DNA from: Faecalibacterium sp. I3-3-89
GTDB lineage: Bacteria > Bacillota > Clostridia > Oscillospirales > Ruminococcaceae
Reading direction: 5' to 3'
Length of the DNA stretch: 64,000 nt
NCBI RefSeq assembly: GCF_023347275.1
Contig: NZ_CP094468.1
Coordinates: 1,984,001-2,048,000, forward strand
Shown: positions 51,396 to 62,860 of the stretch, in pieces
Layout: each line of letters opens with the position of its first letter
Numbering within the stretch: position 1 is the stretch's first letter
The notes under the pieces: model-generated
The model's input: only the letters and a program-made list of their open reading frames with translations
Databases searched by the model: none
What the model was told of the DNA's origin: nothing
Position numbers and translations under genes: made by a program

Positions 51396-52013
51396 TCACC
51401 CTTTGAGCAGCTCCGCCTGCATTTCGTCCAGCTGCTCGTAGCTGTAGAGGCGGTTAAGGGCCTCCACCAGTTCTTTTTTCGAGAGCCGGGGTGGCAGCCC
51501 GAGGGCTGAGAGCAGCTTCATCTTCCGCTCCGCCGAGCCTGCCGTGCCCGAAAGCCCCCACTCGTAGAGGTCAGTGTAGGTGATCTGCCGCCCCTCCGGC
51601 TTCACCGGGGCCGTATCGGCCTCTTCGCCCAGAGCATCCCGCAGCGCCTGCAGGACAAGGGCGTCGTCCACGCCCTCGACCCCCAGAAGCCCCTCTTTGC
51701 CGGGCTGAGCCTTCCGCTTTTCCTTGCCGTGGATGGCCGGGACGTAGGCCTGCACGACATTCTTTTCCCCCACCAGATTCGTGATGTAGGTGCGGATGCG
51801 GAAGCCCGCCGCGTCGGAGTCCGTCAGCAGGATGAGGCCGTTCCTGCGGGCCAATGTCTTGAAAAGCTGCTGACGCTTCTTGTCCTTATAGATGCCGAAG
51901 CCGTCCGTCAGCAGGATCATGGCGTCTGTCAGATGAGACAGGCGGGCAGCGTCGTACTTGCCCTCCACGATGAGCACACGGTCGGTGTGCAGCAGTTCCT
52001 GTTTTTCGCTCAT
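51396..52013 (-). CDS. rnmV: Ribonuclease M5 (Toprim domain)
   Basis: A 205-residue Toprim nuclease: VLIVEGKYDAARL (Glu) and LLTDSDAAGFRIR (DxD) are the metal motifs. RNase M5 makes the final cuts that mature 5S rRNA in Firmicutes. Overlaps holA by 4 bp and ends the alaS operon. Confidence 0.92.
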   Translation of the reverse strand: MSEKQELLHTDRVLIVEGKYDAARLSHLTDAMILLTDGFGIYKDKKRQQLFKTLARRNGLILLTDSDAAGFRIRTYITNLVGEKNVVQAYVPAIHGKEKRKAQPGKEGLLGVEGVDDALVLQALRDALGEEADTAPVKPEGRQITYTDLYEWGLSGTAGSAERKMKLLSALGLPPRLSKKELVEALNRLYSYEQLDEMQAELLKG

Positions 52014-53038
52014 CGTCTTCCTCCCGCCATGGCCAAGCGGCAGAGCGCCGTTTCCAGAAGGGTCTGGGCGCTCACCGGCTGGCTTTTCAGACTCTTGTCC
52101 AGCTCCAAAAGGATCTGCATACAGGCCTCGAGCTGGGGCAGGGTGTAGTGGCTGGCTGTCTCCGCCGAGCGCTTGAGCCGGTAGTCGCTGCCCTTGTAAC
52201 CAAAGTCCTTGAACACGGTGTTATAGTTCTTCCGCTTGGCCGCGCCCAGCTTGACCCGGTACAGATCGACGTAGCTGCCGATCATGGCAGCAGTGATGGG
52301 GATCGGCTCCTGCTGTAAGCGCAGCAGGGTCTGGAGCTTTTTGCACGCGCCGGTAGCGTTTTTCGCCGTGATCATCCGTATCATCTCGAAGACATCGGCC
52401 TCAAGGCTCACGGTGCCCATCTCGGCCACCATCGCCGTGGTCACAGTCTGATAACCCGAGAGGGCGCAGAGCTTATCCACCTCGTTTTCCAACAGGAAGG
52501 GGTCTTCGCCGCAGCGTTCCAGCAGGGCCGCCGCCGTGCCCTCGGAAAGGGTAGTGTCCTGCGCTTTGGCCCGGTCCATCATCATGACCTTCAGCTCGTA
52601 GGGCTTGGGCTTGGCCAGCTCCTCGGCAAAGCCGACCTTGGTGCACTGGGCGACGAGCTTCTGTGCCCGCTTGCCCAGCTTGAGCTTATTGCGTTCCAAC
52701 TCAAACACGCTGCCCAGCACCACCACAGCGTTTTCGAGGCTGGCCAGCGTAGCGCACAGCTCGTCGAGGTCTTTGTCGCTGTAGGCGGCAGGGTCCACCT
52801 CGGGCAGAAGCACCACCCGCCGCGTCCCGAAGAAAGAGATGGTGCCCGCCGCCATGATGAGCTGCTCGATTTCCGGCGTCGCGCCGTCCAGCACCGTCGT
52901 TTCCTCGTCCTCGCCCTCGGCCAGCAGCTTCGACGCCCGGGCCACGGCCTGCCGGACCAGATACCGCTCACTGGAATAAAAATAGTAGACCGGACAGCCC
53001 CCTTGGGCCAGCTGCCGGAGTTTCGTTTCCGTTGCCAA
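52010..53038 (-). CDS. holA: DNA polymerase III delta subunit
   Basis: A 342-residue clamp-loader subunit with AAA+ like fold: an N-terminal VYYFYSSERYLVRQAV Walker A-like segment (degenerate, as usual for delta), and a C-terminal collar domain. Opens the beta clamp during replication. 69 bp after comEC; overlaps rnmV. Confidence 0.93.
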   Translation of the reverse strand: MATETKLRQLAQGGCPVYYFYSSERYLVRQAVARASKLLAEGEDEETTVLDGATPEIEQLIMAAGTISFFGTRRVVLLPEVDPAAYSDKDLDELCATLASLENAVVVLGSVFELERNKLKLGKRAQKLVAQCTKVGFAEELAKPKPYELKVMMMDRAKAQDTTLSEGTAAALLERCGEDPFLLENEVDKLCALSGYQTVTTAMVAEMGTVSLEADVFEMIRMITAKNATGACKKLQTLLRLQQEPIPITAAMIGSYVDLYRVKLGAAKRKNYNTVFKDFGYKGSDYRLKRSAETASHYTLPQLEACMQILLELDKSLKSQPVSAQTLLETALCRLAMAGGRR

Positions 53039-53107
53039 ATCATCGGCTCCTTTTTCTATTAAGGTGATGGCCTTATTTTATCATACTCCGCCCGCTTTGA
53101 AAAGCGC

Positions 53108-55216
53108 TCACCCTGCGAGGCGCAAACGCAGGCGGGAGACGGGCACAGCGTCGCTCTCCCGCATCCAGCGGTACTTTCGGCTCAGGGTCAGGCAGTCGGT
53201 GTACCGGATGTTGTCCGGCCGCGCCATCGACGCCAGCAGCCACTCGGCCCGGATGGGCTTCGCGGGCCGGACGGTGCCGCTTACCGTGACAAAACGCTGC
53301 CCGCCGATGGTCAGCCGGACGATGCAGCCCTGCCGGGTGCGGTAAAGCTCCAAGTCCATCCCTCCGCAGGCGGCACGGCGGGTGGTGTCCGCAGCCAGCG
53401 CAGCGGCTTCGATGCGCGTTTCGGCTTTCAGATCGCAGGGCGTCTCCGGCTGCATCCGCAGGTCCACCAGCAGCTCCACCCGCTTCACGCCCCGCTTTTC
53501 CAGCTGGGTCTCCACGGCCCGCTGGGTGATGCTGCTGCCCCGGAAGAGAACGACCGCCTGTTCCCGCCGGGTGATGATGACGGCGGGCGCGGCCTGCGTG
53601 CCCACAAGCTCAATGTTCACCACGTTCCAGCTCAGGGCCGTTTCAAGGCCGAAGGCCAGCGCCATCAGTAAAACGACCGTAGGAAGTGCCGCCCGGAGGC
53701 GGACATTCCACCGCATCGCCGCTGCGCAGAGCAAGAACAGCACGAGGCACACCAGTGCGGCATACCCGCCATCGAACCAGAGCGACGCCCCCGGCAGACC
53801 GGACACCCGGAAGGCCCACTCGTTCATCCCAAACGCCAGCCCCTCGGCACAGAAGGCTATGGGGCTGCGAAGAATTTCAAACAAGGGCAGGGATCCGAAA
53901 TTCTGGGCCGCCAGACCCAGCAGCGCCGCGCCGAGGCTGAGTCCCAGCATCGGCCCCACCATCCAGAGGACCGCCACGCCCGACACCACGGCCCAGACCG
54001 TCGCGCTCATCCCCCGCAGCACCAGCACCGGGAAGGTCGCCGCCGAGGCGCAGAAGGAGACGCAGAGCGCATCCCACACGCCGCCCGCCAGACGGCGGAG
54101 GAGCAGCACCGGGCGGGAGGGCTTCTTCCCCTGCTTTTTCTTCTTATTATAGTAGGCTTTCCGGCCTCGCTTTGCGCACACTCCCCCGGCCAGCGTGCCC
54201 AGCACTGCCGCAAAGGACAGCTCAAAGCCCACGTCACAGACAGCGTACCCGTTGCCCAGACACATGAGGACGCCCGCCGCACCCAGCGAGGTGAGGGTGT
54301 CCGCCGGGCCTCCCAGCCAGACCCCGAGGGAGCTGATCCAGACCGCCACCGCTGCCCGGAGGACCGAGGGCGTCACACCGGTGATGCCCACCAGCAGGAG
54401 AGCCGTCCCGGCCCGGAGCAGAGACCTCGCCCGCCGATAGGCCCGGCTGCGCTCCCGCTCCCGGCAGGGCAGAGCGTCCAGCAGACCACAGAAGATGGTG
54501 ACGTGCAGGCCGCTCACCACCAGCACATGGGAAAGTCCTGCGCCCCGGTAGGCGCTGCGGAGGGCGGAGGAAAGATGGCTCTTGTCTCCTGCGGCCATCG
54601 CAGCCAGAACACCGCCGGTGTTTTCTGCCATGCCGCCGCGCAGGGCGCGACTCAAGGCCGCTTGGAGGCGGGCCGTCCGGGCACGGAAGCTTCGGCCCGG
54701 CCCAAGCCGCAGCATCCCCGACTGATACTCCGCGCTCAGGGCGATGCCGTCGGCGTAGTCGCTGAGGCGCTGGGTGGCGTCCGGCAGGTCCAGCGCGAAG
54801 CGGCCCCGGATGCGGCCGCCTGCCTCGCATCGGGGCAGACTGACACACTCCACACGGAACCGGACAGCCTCTCCGTCTACCGTCTCCACCCGCAGCACAG
54901 CGCTCACCCGGCCCGCCCCATAGGCGCGGCCGATGCTCTCCACCTCGGCGGTCAGGACTGCTTCCTGTCCGGCGTATGACCCCTGTATTTTCGCCAGCCG
55001 GGCATCGGTGGTCTCCCGGATGCCGACGCCAACCAGAGCGCCCAGCAGCAGACAGACCGCATAACCTCGTGCAGCCCCGCCTTTCCACCCGACCAGCAGG
55101 CAGAAGACAACAAAAATTGCCGCAGACGGCAGCAAAAGCCCCGTCTGCGGCAAAAATGAGCATAATGCTAACACACCCAGCGCACTCAGGCAGAACGCGC
55201 AGAGCGGGCGTCGCAT
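53108..55216 (-). CDS. comEC: ComEC/Rec2-like competence membrane protein with degenerate nuclease domain
   Basis: A 702-residue membrane protein: N-terminal helices and OB-like DUF4131 part (to about 190), a competence channel domain (about 215-480, SGLHVTIFCGLL and GVTPSVLRAAVAV), and a C-terminal ~165-residue MBL-like part. In ordinary ComEC that part starts FLDVGQGD and has HPHADHIGG; here the matching stretches are NIELVGTQAAPAVI and LLVDLRMQPETP, without His/Asp ligands. So DNA uptake chemistry is probably altered. It starts 6 bp after apt. Confidence 0.86.
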   Translation of the reverse strand: MRRPLCAFCLSALGVLALCSFLPQTGLLLPSAAIFVVFCLLVGWKGGAARGYAVCLLLGALVGVGIRETTDARLAKIQGSYAGQEAVLTAEVESIGRAYGAGRVSAVLRVETVDGEAVRFRVECVSLPRCEAGGRIRGRFALDLPDATQRLSDYADGIALSAEYQSGMLRLGPGRSFRARTARLQAALSRALRGGMAENTGGVLAAMAAGDKSHLSSALRSAYRGAGLSHVLVVSGLHVTIFCGLLDALPCRERERSRAYRRARSLLRAGTALLLVGITGVTPSVLRAAVAVWISSLGVWLGGPADTLTSLGAAGVLMCLGNGYAVCDVGFELSFAAVLGTLAGGVCAKRGRKAYYNKKKKQGKKPSRPVLLLRRLAGGVWDALCVSFCASAATFPVLVLRGMSATVWAVVSGVAVLWMVGPMLGLSLGAALLGLAAQNFGSLPLFEILRSPIAFCAEGLAFGMNEWAFRVSGLPGASLWFDGGYAALVCLVLFLLCAAAMRWNVRLRAALPTVVLLMALAFGLETALSWNVVNIELVGTQAAPAVIITRREQAVVLFRGSSITQRAVETQLEKRGVKRVELLVDLRMQPETPCDLKAETRIEAAALAADTTRRAACGGMDLELYRTRQGCIVRLTIGGQRFVTVSGTVRPAKPIRAEWLLASMARPDNIRYTDCLTLSRKYRWMRESDAVPVSRLRLRLAG

Positions 55217-55222
55217 CTCAGC

Positions 55223-55762
55223 TTAGTGGAAAAACAGCGGCAGCGGCTCAAGGAAGATGATGTCCTTGCGCTGTGCTGCATCGCCCTCGGCCAGAACGGC
55301 CGCCTGACCCACGATGGTGCACTGGGTCTGCTCGGCCAGCTCATCCAAAGCCTTCAGGGAGCCGCCGGTGGAGATGACGTCATCCACGACCAGCACCCGC
55401 TTGCCGTTCATCTTGTCCAGCTCCTTGCGGTCGATGACCAGCTTCTGCTTCCCTGCCGTGGTGATGGACTGATCCTCGACGACGACGGGGTCGGGCATAT
55501 ACAGCTTGACGCCCTTGCGTGCGCAGACGTAGGGCTTGCCGCTCTGGCGGCTCATCTCGTGGGCCAGCGGGATGCCCTTGGCCTCAGCGGTCAGCAGGAT
55601 GTCGAACTCCGGGCACTTCTTGAGCAGCTCGGCGGCAGCAGCCACAGTCAGCTCGGCGTCGCCCAGCATGATGAAGGCTGCGATGTCCAAGTGGTCGTCC
55701 ACCTTGCAGATGGTCAGCTCACGGGTCAGGCCCGCGACGTTCAGGGTATAAGTCTTAGCCAT
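55223..55762 (-). CDS. Adenine/xanthine-type phosphoribosyltransferase
   Basis: A 179-residue type I PRTase with the PRPP motif VLVVDDVISTGGS and the family loop ITTAGKQKLVI. Resembles adenine phosphoribosyltransferase-like proteins of Clostridia, but the base is not certain. Start at 55762 has AAGGAG at ten bases; a TTG two codons earlier is less likely. 28 bp after hinT. Confidence 0.85.
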   Translation of the reverse strand: MAKTYTLNVAGLTRELTICKVDDHLDIAAFIMLGDAELTVAAAAELLKKCPEFDILLTAEAKGIPLAHEMSRQSGKPYVCARKGVKLYMPDPVVVEDQSITTAGKQKLVIDRKELDKMNGKRVLVVDDVISTGGSLKALDELAEQTQCTIVGQAAVLAEGDAAQRKDIIFLEPLPLFFH

Positions 55763-55790
55763 ATTCAACGATCTCCTTCATTTTCCGGAA

Positions 55791-56123
55791 TCAGACAGGC
55801 AGCTTCTCGCCGCCCAGAACATGGAAGTGCAGATGCTTGACGGTCTGGCCGGCGTCCTCGCCCACATTGGAGATGACGCGGTAGCCGTTGTCGAGGCCCT
55901 GCTCCTTGGCGAGCTTTGCGATGACCGCGAACACATGGCCCAGCAGAGCGCCGTCAGCCTCAGTCAGTGCAGCGGCCGAGGGGATGTGCTTTTTCGGGAT
56001 GACGAGGAAATGCACCTTGGCCTGCGGGGCGATGTCGTAGAATGCCACCACCTGCTCGTCCTCATAGAGCTTCTTCGAGGGGATCTCCCCCGCTGCAATT
56101 TTGCAAAACAGACAATCTTCCAT
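55791..56123 (-). CDS. hinT: HIT-family nucleotide-binding hydrolase
   Basis: A 110-residue Hint-type protein, EDCLFCKIAAGEIPSKK, with the catalytic HLHFHVLGG triad near the C-terminus. Hydrolyses aminoacyl-AMP or AMP-lysine-like phosphoramidates. Its position after alaS may be meaningful. The ATG at 56123 follows GGAAGGAG. Confidence 0.95.
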   Translation of the reverse strand: MEDCLFCKIAAGEIPSKKLYEDEQVVAFYDIAPQAKVHFLVIPKKHIPSAAALTEADGALLGHVFAVIAKLAKEQGLDNGYRVISNVGEDAGQTVKHLHFHVLGGEKLPV

Positions 56124-56157
56124 GGGAATCGCTCCTTCCAATATTTTTTAATGAGTC

Positions 56158-56397
56158 AACCTCTCAGTCTCGCTATCGCTCGACAAGGCCGGGTTGCGGC
56201 ACCCAGCATCCGCAGCACTTCGTTTGCGTCTTGCTGGCCGCTGCCCCAACAGCGACTCCCTGTTTCCGCCACTGGCGGCGGTCGTCGTCGTTGCCCCTAC
56301 CGAGGGGAGCCTCTGGCGAAGAGGGAAAGCTTTCCGGAATGCCAAGGCCTCTCCTCGATAGGAGAGGTGGCACGCCGTCAGGCGTGACGGAGAGGTT
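56158..56397 (-). repeat. Dispersed 240 bp repeat, copy C (full length)
   Basis: Inverted relative to the plus strand. Ends AACCTCTC and GAGAGGTT. Very similar in length and sequence to copy B, with the same hairpins. It lies between alaS and hinT, inside the operon, and would be transcribed in the same sense as copy B is relative to its downstream gene. Confidence 0.85.
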
Positions 56398-56401
56398 ATC
56401 C

Positions 56402-59062
<2,661 letters not shown>

Positions 59063-59138
59063 AGTTTTTATCTCTCCTCGTGTATCGGCGTCCTCCTCCG
59101 GACGCAGTTTGTTATGGCAGGCTGACAAAAAACAAAAA

Positions 59139-59426
59139 ACAGCCCTCATCCCGAAAAGGGACGAAGGCTGTCTGAAAAGCTCCGTGGTACCACCCAAATT
59201 GCAGAAAAGCCCGCCGGGCCTCTGCCGCTTTGTGCGCTGTAACGCTGCGCAGCGTCCGGTTCGTTTCGCCGGAAGCTCCGGGGTGGCGTAAAAAATGCTC
59301 TGCCGGAACGCCTTTCAGCCAAGGGCGTTCTCTCTGGGCGGCGGCACACATCCTTCTGGCCCCATCCTTGCCATTTGCCATAATTTCCGTTCACACGCAA
59401 AGGGGCACCCTGCTCCTCTGCGCTCA
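59139..59426 (-). ncRNA. T-box leader of alaS
   Basis: Transcribed from the promoter at 59433-59460. Conserved AATTTGGGTGGTACCACGG T-box sequence (about 59182-59201), AGAGAG after Stem I, a Stem III hairpin (AACGCCC...GGCG), and a terminator stem ACAGCC...GGCTGT with T-run at 59139-59171. Uncharged tRNA-Ala should stabilise the antiterminator. Specifier codon not assigned with confidence. Confidence 0.93.
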
Positions 59427-59432
59427 TTTCAG

Positions 59433-59460
59433 ATTATAGCATAGTCAGGCCATTTGTCAA
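59433..59460 (-). promoter_or_regulatory. Promoter for the alaS T-box operon
   Basis: Minus strand TTGACA (59455-59460), 16 bp, TATAAT (59433-59438): full consensus hexamers. Confidence 0.88.
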
Positions 59461-59482
59461 CGGGTTTTACAAAAAACTCCCC

Positions 59483-60217
59483 TTACGGCACCCAGATGCG
59501 GAGGATATTGCTCACCTTGCCGTCGGTCGTGGAGACGGTGGTGTTGTACTCCGTCCAGCTGTCCAGATCCGCACCGACGGCGCTGGCCACGCCGTTGGTG
59601 CCGTCGGTCTCCACCGATGCAGCGTCCACACCGGAAGAGCTGTCGCTGAGGGTGATGTTCTCATCCATCGGCAGGACAAGCTCGCCCACCATATAATAGA
59701 CCGGGTAATCGTCGTAGGTGACAGTGCGGTAGACGTCATTGCTGCGCCACAGGTCCACGCCGCCCTGCTCGATGCCGCCGTTGATGGAAACGATGCCCGT
59801 CTCCTCGTCCCGCTCGATGCTCTCGACGGTCAGGTCCTGTGCCTCCACGGCCCCGTCCGGATGGATGCGGATGGCCTTGCCTGCTTCCAGCCCGTCGATG
59901 TCTTCGGTCCGATAGGTGTCGTAGGCGTAGACCGTCATGGTCATCTGGTGCTTTTTGGCATCCACGCTCGTGATGTCCGCCGCGAACTGATCGGAGCCGG
60001 TCTTCATCTCTTCCAGACTGCCTTGAGCGATGGGCAGGACGACGCCCTCCGCCGTTTCGGGCTGGGAGACGACCTCACTGCTGGCGGCAGGGCTGGCCGC
60101 AGCCATCGAAGCGGCCATACTGCTGGTGGCGCTGGCCGCGCTGGCAGAGCTGCAGCCGGTCAGAACACTCAGCGCCAGAACGCCTGCAAGGAGCATCCGT
60201 TTCTTATCGTTCTTCAT
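59483..60217 (-). CDS. Lipoprotein, Ser/Ala-rich, unknown function
   Basis: A 244-residue lipoprotein: signal MKNDKKRMLLAGVLALSVL then TGC with Cys about 22. The mature N-terminus (23-60) is a Ser/Ala linker, followed by a globular ~170-residue domain, mostly beta-like. It resembles exported proteins of Faecalibacterium-type genomes but no family is recognised. Nearly the same signal peptide as the lipoprotein at 13409-13936. Confidence 0.75.
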   Translation of the reverse strand: MKNDKKRMLLAGVLALSVLTGCSSASAASATSSMAASMAAASPAASSEVVSQPETAEGVVLPIAQGSLEEMKTGSDQFAADITSVDAKKHQMTMTVYAYDTYRTEDIDGLEAGKAIRIHPDGAVEAQDLTVESIERDEETGIVSINGGIEQGGVDLWRSNDVYRTVTYDDYPVYYMVGELVLPMDENITLSDSSSGVDAASVETDGTNGVASAVGADLDSWTEYNTTVSTTDGKVSNILRIWVP

Positions 60218-60316
60218 ATCGATACCTTCTTCCCTCTCTATAATAGGTATTTCATGCCTAACTTGTTTTGCACTGGCACAGTATACACTTGTTTTGGGAA
60301 AAAGTAAACTCCCAAC

Positions 60317-60345
60317 TTGACGCAGGAAGTTGGATTCGCTACAAT
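60317..60345 (+). promoter_or_regulatory. Promoter for the second RluA gene
   Basis: TTGACG (60317-60322), 17 bp, TACAAT (60340-60345). Confidence 0.7.
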
Positions 60346-60390
60346 AAAAGCAAATCTTAACTCATTCTTAACCTTAGAGAGGAAACTTCC

Positions 60391-61341
60391 GTGAAAATAT
60401 TGAAAGTAAAATGTCTCGCCCCCACCCGGCTGGACAACTATCTGATGCAGCAGTTCCCCGCGCTGAACCCCGGTCGGCTGAACAAAGCCCTGCGCGAAAA
60501 CAAGATCAAGCTCAACGGCAAAAAGCAGCCCCTCTCCACCCGTGTCATGGCGGGCGACGAGATCAAGCTATTCATCCTCGACGATGTGCTGGACGCCGAC
60601 AGACGGGTGGAAGGCCCAGCGTGGAAGAACGCCCGCGGCCCGGCACAGGTGGTCTACGACTGCCCTCAGATCCTCATCGTCAACAAGCCCGCCGGCCTCG
60701 CTGTGGACGGCCCGGACGACGACACCCTGCTCAACCGCGCTCTGCTCTACCTCAGCCAGCAGGGCGAGTATAAGGAGAACGACATCTACACCCCCGCCCT
60801 CTGCCACCGTCTCGACACCGGCACCAGCGGCCTTGTCATCATCGCCAAGACCCCCGAGGCCGAGGAGCTGTTCCTCGCCGCCATCAAGAGCCGCGAGGTG
60901 AAAAAGACCTACCTCTGCGTCACCTTTGGCCGTCCTACGCCCCCGGACGCCACCCTCGGCGGCTATCTGCTCAAGGACGCCGACCGCGGCATCGTCAAGA
61001 TCGTGGAGGACAAGCAGCCCGGCGCGAAGGATGTGGAGACCCAGTATGAGACCATCGCCGTCTCGGGCCGTCTGGCCCTGCTAAAGGTGCGGCTCATCAC
61101 CGGCCGCACCCACCAGATCCGTGCCCACATGGCCAGCATCGGCTGCCCCATCCTCGGCGACAGCAAGTACGGCAACAATACTGCCAACCGCGAGCTGAAG
61201 CTGAAGTATCAGGCCCTCTGCGCGTGGGAGCTGACCATGCCTCACTTCAATCAGCCCGATTTCGAGTTCCTCAGCGGCAAGACCTTCCACGCCCCGAAGC
61301 CGTGGTACTATCAGCAGGTGCTGGATGGGACTCTGAAGTAA
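60391..61341 (+). CDS. RluA-family pseudouridine synthase with S4 domain
   Basis: A 316-residue synthase: N-terminal S4 domain (TRLDNYLMQQFPALNPGRLNK), catalytic LCHRLDTGTSGLVIIAKT, and GRTHQIRAHMASIG. Start is a GTG with AGAGGAAAC before it. Distinct from the 2661-3572 paralogue; target not assigned. Confidence 0.92.
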   Translation: MKILKVKCLAPTRLDNYLMQQFPALNPGRLNKALRENKIKLNGKKQPLSTRVMAGDEIKLFILDDVLDADRRVEGPAWKNARGPAQVVYDCPQILIVNKPAGLAVDGPDDDTLLNRALLYLSQQGEYKENDIYTPALCHRLDTGTSGLVIIAKTPEAEELFLAAIKSREVKKTYLCVTFGRPTPPDATLGGYLLKDADRGIVKIVEDKQPGAKDVETQYETIAVSGRLALLKVRLITGRTHQIRAHMASIGCPILGDSKYGNNTANRELKLKYQALCAWELTMPHFNQPDFEFLSGKTFHAPKPWYYQQVLDGTLK

Positions 61342-61353
61342 TTTTTGATCATA

Positions 61354-61395
61354 CAAAAGGGACGGCACAGTTTCACCACTGCGCCGTCCCTTTTG
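61354..61395. terminator. Bidirectional terminator
   Basis: CAAAAGGGACGGC / GCCGTCCCTTTTG stem between convergent genes. Confidence 0.9.
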
Positions 61396-61410
61396 CGTTC
61401 TTATCTCGTA

Positions 61411-62430
61411 TCAGACCCGCACCATATCTGCGGTGATCTCCTCAATGGAGTGCGCACCGCACATCTGCATGGTGTCGGCCAGCTCACCGGCCAGCTTGTC
61501 GATGTAGCACTTGACGCCTTCCTCGCCGCCGCCGTAGACAGCCGTGACGAAGGGGCGGCAGATGAGGACGCCGTCAGCACCCAGAGCCAGCGCCTTGAAG
61601 ACATCGACGCCGGTGCGGATGCCGCCGTCCACGAGGACCTTGACGCCAGTGCCCTTGAGGGCGGCGGCGATCTCAGGCAGGACCTCGGCAGTGGTGGGGC
61701 ACTGGTCGAGGACGCGGCCGCCGTGGTTGGACACCACGATGGCAGCAGCACCGGCCTCCTTGGCCTTCAGCGCGCCCTTGACGGTCATGACGCCCTTGAC
61801 GATGAAGGGCCGCTCGGCCAGCTTAACGATCTCGGCCAGCTCGGCCACGCTCTTGCTGCCCGCCGGAGGGGTCATGTTTTTGAGGAAGGGCAGGCCGGCG
61901 GCGTCCACATCCATGGCCACGGCAAAGCAGCCGCTGGCCTTGGCCTGCGCCATCTTCTCCTTGATGGTGTCGATGTTCCACGGCTTGATGGTGGGCACGC
62001 CGCAGCCGTCGGCATTGCCGATGGCCTTGGTGGCCATGGTCATGACGTCGGGGTTGGTGCCGTCGCCGGTGAAGGCGGCGATGCCGCTCTCGGCGCAGGC
62101 CCGCACCAGCACGTCGTTGTAGGTCATGTCGGTGTAGGTATCGGAGTAGTGGAGATTCACCGCGCCCACCGGGCCGGCGAAGAAGGGATACTTAAAGCTG
62201 CGGCCAAACAGCTCGACGTGGGTGTCGGGGGTGCCGTTCTCGCACAGCGTGTCCATGTTCACCCGGATGTCGGCCCACTTATTGTAATTGCGGATGGCCG
62301 TGTCGCCCACGCCCTTTGCACCGGGGCCGGGGATCTGGTTCTTGCAGGCCACGCCGTTACATACGGGGCAGGCCTTGCAGTATTTGCCGATGCACTGGCG
62401 GGCATTGGCCAAAACATCTGAATAATTCAT
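61411..62430 (-). CDS. FMN-dependent alpha-hydroxy-acid oxidase with Cys-rich N-terminus
   Basis: A 339-residue TIM-barrel flavoprotein related to lactate/glycolate oxidases: VVSNHGGRVLDQCP with the catalytic His/Arg, LVDGGIRTGVDVFKALALGA for FMN phosphate. The N-terminus has Cys at about 13, 18, 21, 24 and 29 (ARQCIGKYCKACPVCNG and VACKNQ), which can bind a metal or iron-sulfur cluster and is not part of aerobic family members. In an anaerobe it may use another electron acceptor. Start at 62430 has AGGAGG. Confidence 0.88.
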   Translation of the reverse strand: MNYSDVLANARQCIGKYCKACPVCNGVACKNQIPGPGAKGVGDTAIRNYNKWADIRVNMDTLCENGTPDTHVELFGRSFKYPFFAGPVGAVNLHYSDTYTDMTYNDVLVRACAESGIAAFTGDGTNPDVMTMATKAIGNADGCGVPTIKPWNIDTIKEKMAQAKASGCFAVAMDVDAAGLPFLKNMTPPAGSKSVAELAEIVKLAERPFIVKGVMTVKGALKAKEAGAAAIVVSNHGGRVLDQCPTTAEVLPEIAAALKGTGVKVLVDGGIRTGVDVFKALALGADGVLICRPFVTAVYGGGEEGVKCYIDKLAGELADTMQMCGAHSIEEITADMVRV

Positions 62431-62683
62431 CTGTTTTTCCTCCTGATTTTCCTTGTCTTTCGCGGAGCTTCTGCGCCCTGCATACTCTCTGCCCTCATCA
62501 TAGTCCCGTTTCGCGCCTGCGTCAAGAGCTTTTTCGACGCTCTCGGCCCCACCGCATTCGCTGCTTCGTCATTTTTGAAAAAATACAAACTTTTTTGAAA
62601 AAAAGCTTGACAAAAGACCTTCTTTCAGGTATTATAGTGGAGCGCTGAGGGCCACGGCCTGAAGCGGTGAGAACTGAAGATGT

Positions 62684-62775
62684 GGAAAGATGGCTGAGTT
62701 GGTCTAAGGCGCACGACTGGAAATCGTGTAACGTGTCAAAAGCGTTCTGGGGTTCGAATCCCCATCTTTCCGCCA
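62684..62775 (+). tRNA. tRNA-Ser (GGA)
   Basis: Long variable arm (class II), acceptor GGAAAGA/TCTTTCC, anticodon loop CTGGAAA, GGTTCGAAT, discriminator G, CCA encoded. 92 bases. Confidence 0.97.
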
Positions 62776-62776
62776 C

Positions 62777-62810
62777 AAAACCCAGAACCGATGGTTCTGG
62801 GTTTTTGTTT
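62777..62810 (+). terminator. Terminator after tRNA-Ser
   Basis: AAAACCCAGAACC / GGTTCTGGGTTTT stem with a T-run. Confidence 0.88.
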
Positions 62811-62860
62811 TGTTCCGAAAAAGGCTCTCCCAGAGGGAGAGGACAGAAAGGATAGTCTAT

